This document shows positions 1 to 9,640 of a stretch of 64,000 bases of DNA, in pieces. The notes beneath the pieces are model-generated. The model saw only the letters and a list, made by a program, of their open reading frames with translations, was not told the origin of the DNA and searched no databases. The position numbers were made by a program, and so were the translations under genes. Source of the DNA: Cryptomeria japonica (Eukaryota > Streptophyta > Pinopsida > Cupressales > Cupressaceae); NCBI RefSeq assembly GCF_030272615.1, contig NC_081411.1:183730977-183794976 (forward strand), given 5' to 3'. How positions within the stretch are numbered: position 1 is the stretch's first letter; the number at the start of each line of letters is the position of its first letter.

Positions 1-2
1 AA

Positions 3-221
3 GTCATCCCCCGCAACTTCAAGGTTGGTGACCTAGTCCTCAAAGAAAATCCAAGAAATCAACAAGATCGAGAAAAGAAAGGGAAATTTGAACCTAACTG
101 GTTGGGTCCCTATGTTATCATATCAGTCTATGGATCAGGTGCCTATCAGCTAACGACTTCAGAAGGAGATGTGCTCGATGAACCAACTAACAACATCCAT
201 CTAAAGAGGTACTACAATTAA
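3..221 (+). CDS. Ty3/gypsy pol C-terminus (end of integrase), partial
   Basis: About 72 codons in frame 3 run to a TAA at 219-221. The peptide has the integrase GPY/F module: a GDLVLKENP segment, then KFEPNWLGPYVI and GSGAYQL, ending HLKRYYN. It is nearly collinear with the end of the G2 pol, which ends HLRRFYT. This region follows the catalytic core and is thought to help with DNA binding and target choice. The frame enters from outside the window, so the start is not visible. No chromodomain follows, in keeping with the Tat lineage. No frame damage is visible in the part shown. Confidence 0.9.
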   Translation, partial: VIPRNFKVGDLVLKENPRNQQDREKKGKFEPNWLGPYVIISVYGSGAYQLTTSEGDVLDEPTNNIHLKRYYN

Positions 222-1199
222 GTAGCCTAGTGCACGACAAAAGCCAAAAATAAGCAAAAAAAATCAAAAAATCCAGAAAAAGCAAAAACATAAAGTACAA
301 TAAAAATAAATGGTGAAAACCTAGTAAATAGGCGCTCTTGTGAAAGAATGGCTCCTCTATCTATCTCCTTACTATTTGTCCGTCCAAACACTATCGGCCA
401 TTGCTTGACACTTAGCACATATCCATTCAGGACATACTTAGCGTAGTCACTATCCTGGTTTATCCATATATATCCTCTTACCACTAATCCACCATGGCTT
501 GGAAATCACTGTACATATTCACATCAAGAGGCACACTCAGCTAGGGGCATTCAAATCGTCTCAAATATTGCAAACATTCAAGACATCAGGGCTATTTGCA
601 AAACTCAAAAGCATGACATCCAACAAACCAAAAACTACGCTTCATTGCAAAAGAAAACAAAACAATTCACAAAAATACCAAGGATGGATGATTTTCTGAA
701 GTACTGGATGTTGCATTATCACATAAAAATCTTAACTAGTTTTGCATTTTGAACTTTTTGACTTATTGGATTTTCTCCCGTTTCTCACTAAAATGCTTCA
801 CAGCTAGAGATCATGGGGAAACTCCAATATTTTCTTAGTCTTCTGTCTGGGAGGCGATCACTTGTACTGTGTGAATACTTGCCTTGAGACGTGATACGTC
901 AAATATCACTGAAGGCCTGATTCCACTTCACACATTCAAATGATCTAATCTTGTCTGTTTACGCAATACGCACTCAAGTTGTCCTAGTTCAATTATACCT
1001 TGACACTTGTGCTATCTTGCAAAATCAAATATCATATAAATTTTTCTCAGGTCATTATGGTTCAATTATACCATTATGCTTGTATAAATTTTTAACATAT
1101 CCTAAACAAATCAATGTTCAATGATGATATCTACAAAGAAAGCAAACAAATGGCTATATCTGATGGCAAATATAGAATGAGGATGCTACCAAAAAAATC
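222..1199 (+). other. G1 region downstream of pol, noncoding
   Basis: No supported gene. Just after pol is an A-rich stretch (about 230-310) with repeated CAAAAA words, similar in character to 57486-57712 in N1. At 312-336 is a GGTGAAAACC...GGCGC motif that recurs downstream of the G2 pol. The stretch near 400-560 (CATACTTAGCGTAGTCACT, CACCATGGCTTGG, CTAGGGGCATT) is matched in N1 near 58245-58390. The GGTTCAATTATACC words near 985-1080 are matched near 58830-58910. G1 and N1 therefore share a diverged 3' region. Short ORFs here look incidental. Confidence 0.6.
312..336 (+). promoter_or_regulatory. GGTGAAAACC / GGCGC motif after G1 pol
   Basis: The sequence GGTGAAAACC is followed after about 8 bases by GGCGC, roughly 90 bp past the pol stop. 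Three copies of the same pairing occur at the equivalent place in G2 (minus strand, 17496-17643). Conservation between diverged elements suggests a cis-acting role in the element RNA, but the role is unknown. Confidence 0.4.
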
Positions 1200-1530
1200 G
1201 TTGCATATCATTTTACAATTAGTTGCATATCATTTTAACATCGTTGCATATCATTTTACAATTAGTTGCATATCATTTTAACATAGTTGCATATCATTTT
1301 AACATAGTTACATATCATTTAACATGTTTGCATATCATTTTAACATTAGTTGCATATCATTTAACATGTTTGCATATCATTTTACAATTAGTTTGCATAT
1401 CATTTTAACATCGTTGCATATCATTTTACATTTAATTGCATATCAAATCATACATCTCATTTTTAAGATACATCACACAGTATATCAAATCATACATCTC
1501 ATTTTCAAGATACATCACACAACATATAAA
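1200..1530 (+). repeat. Tandem repeats: TTGCATATCATTTT (about 21 bp) then a roughly 50 bp unit
   Basis: Twelve imperfect copies of a 21-22 bp unit with core GCATATCATTTTA run from 1200 to about 1450. They are followed by two copies of a roughly 50 bp unit around CATACATCTCATTTT and AAGATACATCACAC to about 1530. Shorter relatives occur in N1 at 59040-59140, in the same order, so this block was probably present in their common ancestor. It overlaps no real gene. Confidence 0.8.
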
Positions 1531-1904
1531 AGCATACATCCCACATCATACATTATATCATCTATTTAAGCATTGCATCATCATGAAGAAATAACCCACA
1601 TCACATGCATCCATATAAACACACCACATGATCAAAGAAAATGGTGCTGTATATATATATATATCTTAAAAATGATCCAAATGTACAAAATATGTCAAAC
1701 ACTGTGTCCAGTGCAAAGAATAACAATGATAAAAAATACAACAGAGACCAGACTATCCCTTGATGGAGATGGTCTCGCTCCAGATGCACCTGCCCCTGGA
1801 TCCCGAGGAGGGTCCTGTCTTAGTGGTCCTGTAACACCTCGGCTCTCCGACCGTGACCCAGTATCTCGAGATCGACTAGATCTCGACTGCGTAAAGCTCT
1901 GTAC

Positions 1905-3695
1905 TCACCGGTCCCTGGGTACCACAGCCTCATAGTGCCGCCGATAGTACTCCGCCTCCTGAGCTCTTAATGCTAGCTCTCTCAGGGTGTCTCTCATAGG
2001 ACCACCCGCCGCCGCTCTCTACATACTAGACACCACCTCCTCTGCTCGCCCCCTCCGCTCTATCTCAGTGTCCTGCTCAGTGGTCAACTGAGAAATCTGC
2101 CACTACTATGTCAAAATCTGTGTCTGTAGCTGCTGTACAGTCACCTATAGGGTCCGGATCTGTGCATCCTCAACATGTGTAGGGATCTGAACCCGTAGCG
2201 GTACTTGCGCAGGAGCAACTCCTCCTATTCGGCCTATCCTCGGTGCTGGAGGTGGGAGCACATCTGTCCTCCTCCTCTGTGCTGGTTGCCTCACCTCATC
2301 AAACCCCCCCACTGCAGCTAGCACCTCCCTCGATCTCCCCTCTCCACCGGCTCCAATAGCCAATCCACCTCTCCCCCTATCTATCATCCCCTGTCTCACC
2401 GCTCTCTCCACACCCCTATCTCCTCTCCTAGCTCTACCTCCCTGCCTCCCTCTAGCTCCTCTCCCTCGTCCATCTCCTCCATGCTCTCCATCATCATCAT
2501 CATCATCATCATCTCCCTCTCCCTCCTCCTTATCAGAATCAAAAGCTGGCCTCATCTCATCAGGATTAGATATCTTGGCCACCGCCCGCGCAGCAAACAA
2601 TCGGGCAAACTCATCCGTCATGCCCGCATCCTGAATCTCGGGGGCATAATCCCATATCTGCCCGGCCAACCCGACAAATTCTTCCACCGCCACTGCACTA
2701 TCAATGGTCGGCCCCCAATCCGCTACATCCTGCCGCTGTCGTGCATAAAGGCACGCTCCCTGTGGAATACCCTGTTGGCGCCCAAACTGCCTCAAAACTT
2801 GGGTCACCACAAACCTCTCGATCACAAACGGGGTCCTCCCGATCAGGTATCTGGTCATAAAAACAAAGGGCATATCTAGCCCATCCTCCGCCCACACCTC
2901 ACATCCTGTATACGGTTGCCAAGTGACCGTATCTATATCATCAAGCACTCTCCTCCAATGCTCTAGTTTGCCAAGCTTACGCTAGACAACTAGACCCCTA
3001 TATCCATATGCATATGCGCATCCCACGGGCCTGTCCCTGTCTGCTAGTAGCCTCGCTGCTGGAATGTGCTCCCAGCACCATACTTGTAGCAGTGTCACGC
3101 CAGTTGACAAACTGCCATAACCAAGGTATACCACCTCATGTAGACCCCTATATAGATGGGCCAGCATAGCTGATCCCCATGAAAACCATTGGCCCTGTGT
3201 CACCATCTCCTCCAACACTAGCCCCCATCCCACCGAGAATCCCTTTGACCTGCGATCAGGACAAAGGAATCCACCAATGAACCCTGCTAGTACAGATGGT
3301 AGTGGTGTGTAATCCAGGTCCAAAAACTCCTGCCACGGGATCTCATAGCCACAAACTGTCTCGTCATGGAAGATACGGTGCAGTGCCTCTATCCCACCCT
3401 CCTCCGACTGCTCATATGGTAGTAGTGCACCTACTACGGGAATCCGCAATATCCTGTAACAGTCCTCTGGGGTGACTGTCATCTCTCCAGTAGCAAAATG
3501 AAAGGTGTTTGTGTCGCTATGCCACCTCTCCGCCAATGCTATCAGTAGCCCTCGGTTCACAGTGAACTGAGGCATATCCAAATGAAAGGTCAACCCACAT
3601 CTCTCAATAATGTTGAGATTAGCCTGAGACGACCGTGGTATCAATGTCCATGGTCTGGGAAATCTCTCTCGTGACTGCACCACACCCAATCGCTC
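1905..3695 (-). pseudogene. Plant mobile domain (PMD) protein, exon 2, antisense inside G1
   Basis: Read on the minus strand from 3695, this exon encodes a plant mobile domain, a fold found in plant transposons and in MAIL-type nuclear proteins. Typical segments are RGLLIALAERWHSDT, GEMTVTPEDCYRILRIPV and LAGFIGGFLCPDRR. After the domain come a Trp-rich segment, an acidic Asp run encoded by a GAT repeat (plus strand 2488-2513), and an Arg/Gly-rich tail. Below 2145 the same frame continues as a Gln/Glu/Arg-rich, coiled-coil-like stretch. In-frame stops are TAG 2982-2984, TAG 2145-2147, TAG-TAG 2103-2108, TAG 2019-2021 and TGA 1905-1907. Joined to exon 1 (4733-4807) through a phase-0 intron, the frame is continuous. 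It is antisense to pol and so needs its own promoter. The exact C-terminus is uncertain. Confidence 0.75.
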
Positions 3696-4732
3696 CTATC
3701 AACAAACAAAACAAATCTTATATCAGTTTCCACATCAAAACAAAGCTATCAAAATCAAACTCACATCAACAACATGAAACAATTTGCTCATCTACATCAA
3801 GTTCAAAATCCTATCATTTCATATCAACTTGTAAAACAACTCAAGTTATCAAAAACCATATCAAAACTTGTAACACAACTCAAGTCTCCACAATCACATA
3901 AACTTGTCAAACAACTCAAGTTTCCCACCCATATCAGCTTGTAGCACAACTCAAGTTTCCAACCCATACCAGCTTGTAACACAAATCAAGCTTGACACAT
4001 TGAACTTGAAACAAGGTACGGAACTCAATCATATTTTAATCAAAACCCCACATTGATATCTATACATAACTTGAAATATTGCAAATCAAAACAAGTTATA
4101 TTAACACTCATATTCGACAAATCCATAAAATCATGACAACACGACACAACAAATTTACAAATCGGCTCATCTTGCAAAATTTTTCCAGATGCGCTAAAAC
4201 AGACTCCCGCTGTGCTAAACTTCACCCACGCGCTAGGCTGTTTTTCCTATGCGCTAATCTATTCACCCTATGTGCTAGACTGACTCTACGCGCTAAATCT
4301 TTCCCCCCATATGCTACCTAACCCACCCTATGCGCTAGACTGACTCTACGCGCTAATCTATACCTCCCAGGCGCTACCCATTTGACCCTATGCGCTAGGT
4401 TATTCCTACGCGCTAAACCCCCTTACCCATGCGAACCCCTGTGACCCCTATGCGCTAGGTCTACCCTACACGCTAACCTGCTGACCCTATGCACTACCCG
4501 ACTATCGCCATGCGCTATTCTGCGTCTAAGCGCTAACTTCTATTTCCTATGTGCTACCTTATTTTATTTCGGACGCACCCCCTAAAATAGACTTGATGCG
4601 CTACTTAAAAGTTCATATGCGCTAATCTACGACTTTGACGCGCTAAAACAGAGCAATTGAGTTTTAAAAATTAAAAAAGGACTAAAAACGACCAAATAAA
4701 AATTCAAAAAGGGGTAAAAAATGTTGACTTAC
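3696..4732 (-). other. Predicted phase-0 intron of the G1 PMD gene
   Basis: On the minus strand the donor is CA|GTAAGT (intron from 4732). The acceptor is TTTGTTGATAG|GAG after a T-rich tract (intron ends 3696). Length is 1037 bp. Both flanking reading frames are in phase 0, and the same layout occurs in G2, which supports this model over chance. Most of the intron is a minisatellite (4189-4645). An intron antisense to the element RNA would not be spliced from that RNA, which would explain why it survived retrotransposition. Confidence 0.65.
4189..4645 (-). repeat. TAGCGCAT/TAGCGCGT minisatellite within the PMD intron
   Basis: About 22 copies of an 8-base core are spaced roughly 15-30 bp apart. 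On the plus strand they read ATGCGCTA or ACGCGCTA, often alternating; on the minus (PMD sense) strand they read TAGCGCAT or TAGCGCGT. Variants such as ATGTGCTA and ATGCACTA are what C-to-T decay of the single CpG would give. The same core forms arrays in N1 at 51803-52219 and 54324-54693, there on the plus strand. Confidence 0.85.
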
Positions 4733-4807
4733 TGGTGGTCCATACGCTGCAGGTCTCCAGTACCTCCAAACGCGCTCGAAACGGTGTTTGGAATACAGAA
4801 TAGGCAT
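4733..4807 (-). pseudogene. PMD gene exon 1 (25 codons), antisense inside G1
   Basis: The ATG is at 4807-4805 on the minus strand, and 25 codons lead to a GTAAGT donor. The peptide starts MPILYS and contains F-E-R-V-W-R-Y-W-R-P. The equivalent exon in G2 (14958-15023) starts MAFVHS and contains F-D-R-V-R-R-F-stop-R-P, so the two are homologous. The exon is too short for standard ORF calling. The start is supported by a TATA box about 75 bp upstream and by the shared ATG position. Confidence 0.6.
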
Positions 4808-4880
4808 TTTCTCTTCAGACCAAATTTTCTTTCTCCAAAGTCAACAAAGCACAAATGAATCAAATCAAAGCTATTTTCTC

Positions 4881-4890
4881 CCTTTTATAG
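4881..4890 (-). promoter_or_regulatory. TATA box of the antisense PMD gene in G1
   Basis: The minus strand reads CTATAAAAGG about 75 bp upstream of the exon 1 ATG, at a distance normal for a plant TATA box plus short leader. It points away from the 3' LTR and toward the PMD exons. Confidence 0.55.
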
Positions 4891-5243
4891 GAGAAAAATG
4901 AAATTAGGGTTAGCCAAAGCAGACCTGTAATATGGTCGTGGTCTCCTCTATACCTTGCACGTTGTACATTATCGGGAGATGAATCAATTTACACACATTT
5001 TACATCGACAAAATCCTACACATCACACACAACTCATCAAATCAAATAAATTTTTTTCAAAAATAATTGATTCATCTCCCGAGGGGGCATCACCATCAAA
5101 ATATTGAATCTGGGGCATCAGGCATCAAATCAAATCTAGGGCACGACTTGCAAATCAAAAGAGCGACACAAAAATTGCATTTGATCATAAATCATGATAA
5201 CGCATCATTTTCTTTGAAATAACATGTGCACACACATCACTTC
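4891..5243 (+). other. G1 spacer between PMD promoter and polypurine tract
   Basis: No gene seen. It contains GGGGCATCA-type words (5090-5150) and a CCCGAGGGGGCATCA segment that are matched in N1 near 60130-60310. This supports a common origin of the terminal regions of G1 and N1. Confidence 0.5.
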
Positions 5244-5257
5244 AAAGAGGGGCAAAA
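5244..5257 (+). promoter_or_regulatory. Polypurine tract of G1
   Basis: AAAGAGGGGCAAAA lies directly before the TGTAGAC LTR start and would prime plus-strand DNA synthesis. The same 14 bases precede the LTRs of G2, G4 and N1. Confidence 0.9.
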
Positions 5258-6742
5258 TGTAGACGTATAAAAATGACCATATTCCTAAATGAATATTTTA
5301 TGTTCATTTCTCTATTTAATTAAAATACCCGCATTCCTCTATTTAATTAAGTAAATTACTCAATTTATTTAAATTAAATTCACTATACCCATTTAATGAA
5401 TAAATCATTTTATTCAATTAAATCCCCCCTATCCACTTTTAATTAAATTCAAATTTAATTAAATAGTTATCCTAAATTGAATAAATCTAATTTATTTAAT
5501 TTCCCCAAATTGCAACCAAATTGAATTAAATCATTTAATTCAATTAAATCCTATTATCCCTCCATCCAGTTGCATTTTCCTACATCTCCCACTTGCCTTC
5601 CTAAACCCCTTTCTAATCCCTTCTAGACTCTTCTAATCACTTCTAATTAGCCTAACCCATCTTCTAAACTTTGTCACATCCCTAAACAAAGGGAGGTCAC
5701 TTCTCAAACCCTCAAAGTCTTTGATAACTATTAAAGGCTTCCAACCTTCAACCACTTAATTCCTCAAAGTCTTTGATAACCATTAAAGGCTTCCAACCTT
5801 CAACCACTTAATTCCCCAAAGTCTTCATAACCATTAATGGTTAACTCAAACCCTCCTACATGGTTAAAGAATTTCTTTTAACTCAACCTTCATCCAACCC
5901 AAGGGTCTCATCAAGCATTTAATGCTTTGACCATGATTATCTCTTAATCATTTGCACAAGGGTTTATCCTTGGATTAACTCTTGATCCAATGGGTAATCC
6001 TAATTTAAGTTTGACCCTTACCTTCTAGATAACCCTAAGGTCTTCTTAGGCATTTAATGTCTCCAACCCCTTCTCTCAACCCAACCCTATGTTGACACTT
6101 GTCACCATTTCATTGGTGCAAATTGAAACATGGATCCCCAACTTTTAAACTCAACCCTTGATCAACTCTTTCAATCCTGACCATCCATTGCCCTGTTTTT
6201 GCTATAAATAGAGCTCTCACTCCATTTTGAATCATCCTTCAAATTTGTAGTATCACACTTATGCTCAAATACATTCAAGCTTTCATATATCATTTTTATG
6301 CTCATCATTTTAGCCTCTTTGAAATCAGGAATTAGTCTAAATATGCATGTTTAGAATATTTTCTTTATCATTTAGCTCAATCATAGACTAAATATATCAT
6401 GTTAGGATAGTATTCATACTAACCTTGTTATCTTATAATTTAATTTATTGCATCTCTAGAATCATGCATAGCTTAGGATGCATTTCATTCTAAAATCTAT
6501 CAAAGCATCCCTCGTTCTTGCATTTGCCATCCCTAAACCATTTTTCTCAGTGATCTGAGAGCAAAAACATTGGTTTGAGGGACATTGTGAGATAGAGAAC
6601 CATGGGACCAAACTTGGGAAGCTGAGTGATACTTCATTACTCCATAGCTTGCACCAAGAAGTCCCGTGTGTGTGTGTGGACAAGTCTTTTGGAACATTTT
6701 TCACATATTGAGTTCTATCGACCCGCTTTTCCCGCATACACA
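5258..6742 (+). repeat. 3' LTR of G1
   Basis: It starts TGTAGAC and ends near CGCATACA(CA), about 1485 bp. U3 is rich in TTTAATTAA palindromes. A TATA box, CTATAAATAG, is at 6202-6211. The middle part, including ACTTTGTCACATCCCTAAAC and repeated AAAGTCTTTGATAAC blocks, is clearly related to the N1 LTR. The right end is placed at 6742 because copia RT codons of C1 resume there; 6740 is also possible. Confidence 0.85.
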
Positions 6743-7237
6743 TTCCTTCTGAGAATATCCCTTACACACTAGTCTTGCTTTATTTATGATAACCTTACCA
6801 TCTTCATTTAGTTTGTTTCTGAATACCCATTTTGTTCCAATTATATTTTTATCTTTAGGCCGGGGAACTAATGTCCAAGTGTTATTTTTCTCAATTTGCT
6901 CTAATTCTTCTTCCATAGCTTTAGTCCAATATTTATCTTCACATGCCTCATTAATTGATGATGGTTCAATTTGAGAAATAAGACATACCTCTTCATTTGC
7001 TAATCTTCCTCTTGTCATAACTCCTTTGTATTTGTTTCCAATTATTTGATCTTCAGAATGATTCAATCTTACATACCGGGATGTCTTTGTCTATTGTAGT
7101 TCTTCAGTCACAGTGGAGTTTTCAGATGATACCGGTGTAACTGGATCTTCACCCTGTACCGATGGATTTAGTGTAGGTTCATTTATAATTTCTATTGCTG
7201 ATTCAGAATCTATATACCTTGAAGTTCCTTTGAATTG
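6743..7237 (-). pseudogene. C1 reverse transcriptase, N-terminal part
   Basis: The frame encodes the linker to RT and the start of the RT domain: NNTWTLVPRPKDKNIIG, TKWVFRNKLN, and RLVCKGYSQKE at the break. These are the standard first RT blocks of plant copia pol. The catalytic DD motif lies beyond the break. One in-frame TAG sits at about 7092. The upstream junction with integrase carries a TAA at 7238. Truncation is caused by insertion of G1. Confidence 0.85.
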
Positions 7238-8119
7238 TTAATCAATTTTTACAGTTGAACTCTCAACAATTTTCTGCAATCTCTCGATAAAACATCTATA
7301 TGCTTTACTCTTAGATGAATAACCTAGAAATATTCTTTCATCACTTCTAGGATCAAATTTCCCAATGTACTCATCTCTTCTAATGTAACATTTGCTTCCA
7401 AATATTCTGAAATATTTAAGAGTATGAGTAATACCAAACCATAGTTCATGAGGGGTCTTACCGGTTTCACCTTTGATGTGAACTTTATTGAATGTATAGA
7501 CCGCTGTACTTACTGCCTCTCTCCAATATACATGTGGCAAGTTTTCTTTTGATAACATACTTCTGGCTGCATCCAAGATAGTTATGTTTTTCCTTTCAAC
7601 AACTCCATTCTATTGTGGTGTCCGAGGTGCTGATAGCTATCTTCTGATTCCATTCACTTCACAGAATGAATTAAACTCCTTAGATGTAAATTCTCCTCCT
7701 TGATCTGATCTTAAACATTTCATTTTCTTACCGGTTTCATTTTCAACCATTGCTTTGAATATTTTAAACTTTTCAAGTGCTTCTGGTTTTTCTCTGAGAA
7801 AAGTAACCCAACACATTCTAGAATAATCATCAATGATTAGCATGAAATATCTATCACCTTGTAAGCTTTTAGTTCTAGCTGGACCACATAAATCAGTATG
7901 AATTAAATCAAGAGCATTATTGAGTTTTTCTGGAATACTTTTGGAACTAGCTGTACCCTGTTTTCCAAATTGACATTCCTTACATACTGTGTTGTGAGGT
8001 TTGACAATTTTAGGTAAATCTCTAACTGCCTTAGTAGTACTAATTTTTATCATGTAATCAAAGTTTATATGATAGAGTCTCTTATGCCATAGCCAACTTT
8101 CATCTATGTGTGCAATCAA
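7238..8119 (-). pseudogene. C1 integrase
   Basis: The HHCC zinc-binding region (LWHKRLYHINF, then CKECQFGK) is followed by the catalytic core: HTDLCGP (first Asp), SDQGGEF (second Asp), and VVERKN (Glu). All three acidic catalytic residues are still encoded. The frame is broken by TAG at 7637-7639 and TAG at 7610-7612, both where copia integrases have conserved Gln just before the NG-VVER block, so CAG-to-TAG changes are likely. TAA at 7238-7240 ends this stretch. TGA at 8120-8122 separates it from the protease region in the same frame. Confidence 0.88.
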
Positions 8120-9133
8120 TCATGTCTTTTCATTGTTGTTCAAATGAAAGATATTACCTTTGTTCTGATTACCGGTTGCAATTTCTGAACCAGCTCTATT
8201 CATGATTTTGCATTTTCCATTCTTAAATTGTAACTGAATTTTTTTCTCAACTAATTGACCAACACTCAAAAGATTATGCTTTAAACCTTCAACATAGTAG
8301 ACATTGTCAGTGTTATGCTTACCATCAAAAGATATTGAACCCTTACCTTTGATCTGACAAGCTTTGTCATCTCCAAATCTTACTAAGCCTCCATTATATT
8401 CTTGAAAGTTCAAGAATTTACTTTTATCTCCTGTCATATGATGTGAACATCTAGAATCAATGATCCATTCATCCTTTACCTCAATTTTAGCTGCCAAGGC
8501 CTGCTCTACCGGTTGGACTGTAGGTGTCAGTTGATCTTCTGTTATAGCAACAAAAACCCATCCATTGTCTACTGGATCATCATCAGAATCACCATTCACT
8601 CCTTCATCAGCTACATAACAAGATTTGTCCTTATTCTTCTTAAATCTGTATCTCTGATATTCAGGATTAGGCTTGTATGTCCTTCTAGCTTCTTCTCTTA
8701 GTCTAACATGTCTATTAGGGCATCTTGAAGCCATATGACCAATCTTATTACAGTTAAAACATTTAAAGGGTTCTTTACCTTCATACTTACTTCCAACTAG
8801 ACCTTTAGGCATTTTTCTTGCAAATAGTGCTTCAAGCTCTTCAAGTTCTTCATTTTCTTTTCTGCTTTCCTCAAGTTCTCTTACATAAAAGGCTTTCCAA
8901 TCAGATTTGTCAAATGATGATACAGATGATGTTGATGCTTTAAAGGCTAGATCTGTCTTTATAGTAGCAACAAGACCAAATTCCTCAATTTCAAAGGCTG
9001 AAAGTTTTCCAATCAATGTATCCCTAGTTACTAATGCATTAGACATTGTTCTTAGCTCATTTATAGCAGTAACCTTTATTTTATATGCCGGTGACAATCC
9101 TCTTAAAACCTTTGAAACAATTTCATCTTCACT
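8120..9133 (-). pseudogene. C1 gag C-terminus, zinc knuckle and protease
   Basis: An acidic, helical gag part precedes the CCHC zinc knuckle CFNCNKIGHMASRC (C-x2-C-x4-H-x4-C), which binds RNA. Next comes the aspartic protease region WIIDSRCSHHMTGDK. Its D-S-G signature reads D-S-R, a Gly-to-Arg change that should disable the enzyme. The C-terminal part (LKHNLLSVGQL) is typical of copia. The frame is continuous with gag (9134-9583) apart from a TGA at 9134-9136, and with integrase apart from a TGA at 8120-8122. Confidence 0.88.
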
Positions 9134-9583
9134 TCAGGTTCCTCCACAACATTTGACACCCAAAACAATTTCATTAACTCTTTCCATAAAAGTAGAAATC
9201 CTTTCATCTTCTTCCTTTTTCAGATTTTCATACCTGACCCAGAAGCTTTCAAGTTTTGCAATTTTGATTGTGGAATCTCCTTCATTCAATGTTTCCAAAT
9301 GATCCCAAATAGCTTTAGCAGTTGATCTATCTGATAATCTCATGATTTGCTGATATGTTAATGCACTCAAAAGTGCTTCCCTTGCTTTGCAGTCATTTTC
9401 GTCATCTTTAGTCAAGTTAGGTGGATTAGGCTGACTGGAACTAGCAGCAGTGTAACCATTCTTTGTAAATTCCCAAATCTCCTTACCAATGCAATTCAGA
9501 TGTGTCTTCATTTTGATCTTCCATATGCCATAGTTGGTTCCATCAAGTTTAGGACTGTCCTTCCCGAAATAGTTAGTAGACAT
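9134..9583 (-). pseudogene. C1 gag N-terminal part
   Basis: It starts at an ATG at 9583, 43 bp from the primer site. The 149 residues contain the copia gag/UBN2 pattern: LDGTNYGIWKIKMKTHL near the N-terminus, AKAIWDHLETLNEG, then the helical LESFWVRYENLKKEEDE and ISTFMERVNEIV. It would form the particle shell that packages element RNA. A single in-frame TGA (9134-9136) cuts it from the rest of gag. Confidence 0.87.
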
Positions 9584-9625
9584 TGGATCTCCTCAAATTG
9601 TTAAACTTTCTGCAAAAGAGGACTA

Positions 9626-9639
9626 GGCTCTGATACCAA
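9626..9639 (-). promoter_or_regulatory. C1 primer-binding site (initiator Met tRNA)
   Basis: The minus strand reads TTGGTATCAGAGCC directly after the LTR end. This is the usual plant copia site complementary to the 3' end of initiator methionine tRNA. Confidence 0.93.
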
Positions 9640-9640
9640 T

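Larger units (their letters stand above)
1..6742 (+). mobile_element. G1: 3' part of a Tat-lineage Ty3/gypsy retrotransposon
   Basis: The window opens inside the integrase tail of a plus-strand gypsy element and follows it to its 3' LTR. In order it holds the pol C-terminus (3-221), about 5 kb of 3' region with an antisense PMD pseudogene, a polypurine tract (5244-5257) and an LTR starting TGTAGAC at 5258. The tail has no chromodomain and closely matches the G2 pol tail; G2 has the dual RNase H layout of the Tat lineage. At 6742 the sequence switches directly into the RT of a minus-strand copia element (C1), so G1 inserted into C1. Its 5' LTR, gag and most of pol lie left of the window, so its duplication cannot be checked. 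Confidence 0.9.

Noticed and set aside
1223-1569. Overlapping His/Ile-rich frames
   Set aside because: They are produced by the 21 bp tandem repeat, which lacks stops in several frames.
2481-2879. Plus-strand frame with an Ile run from (ATC)n
   Set aside because: It is the complement of the PMD exon; the Ile run is the antisense of the Asp tract. The minus frame has recognisable domain content and this one does not.
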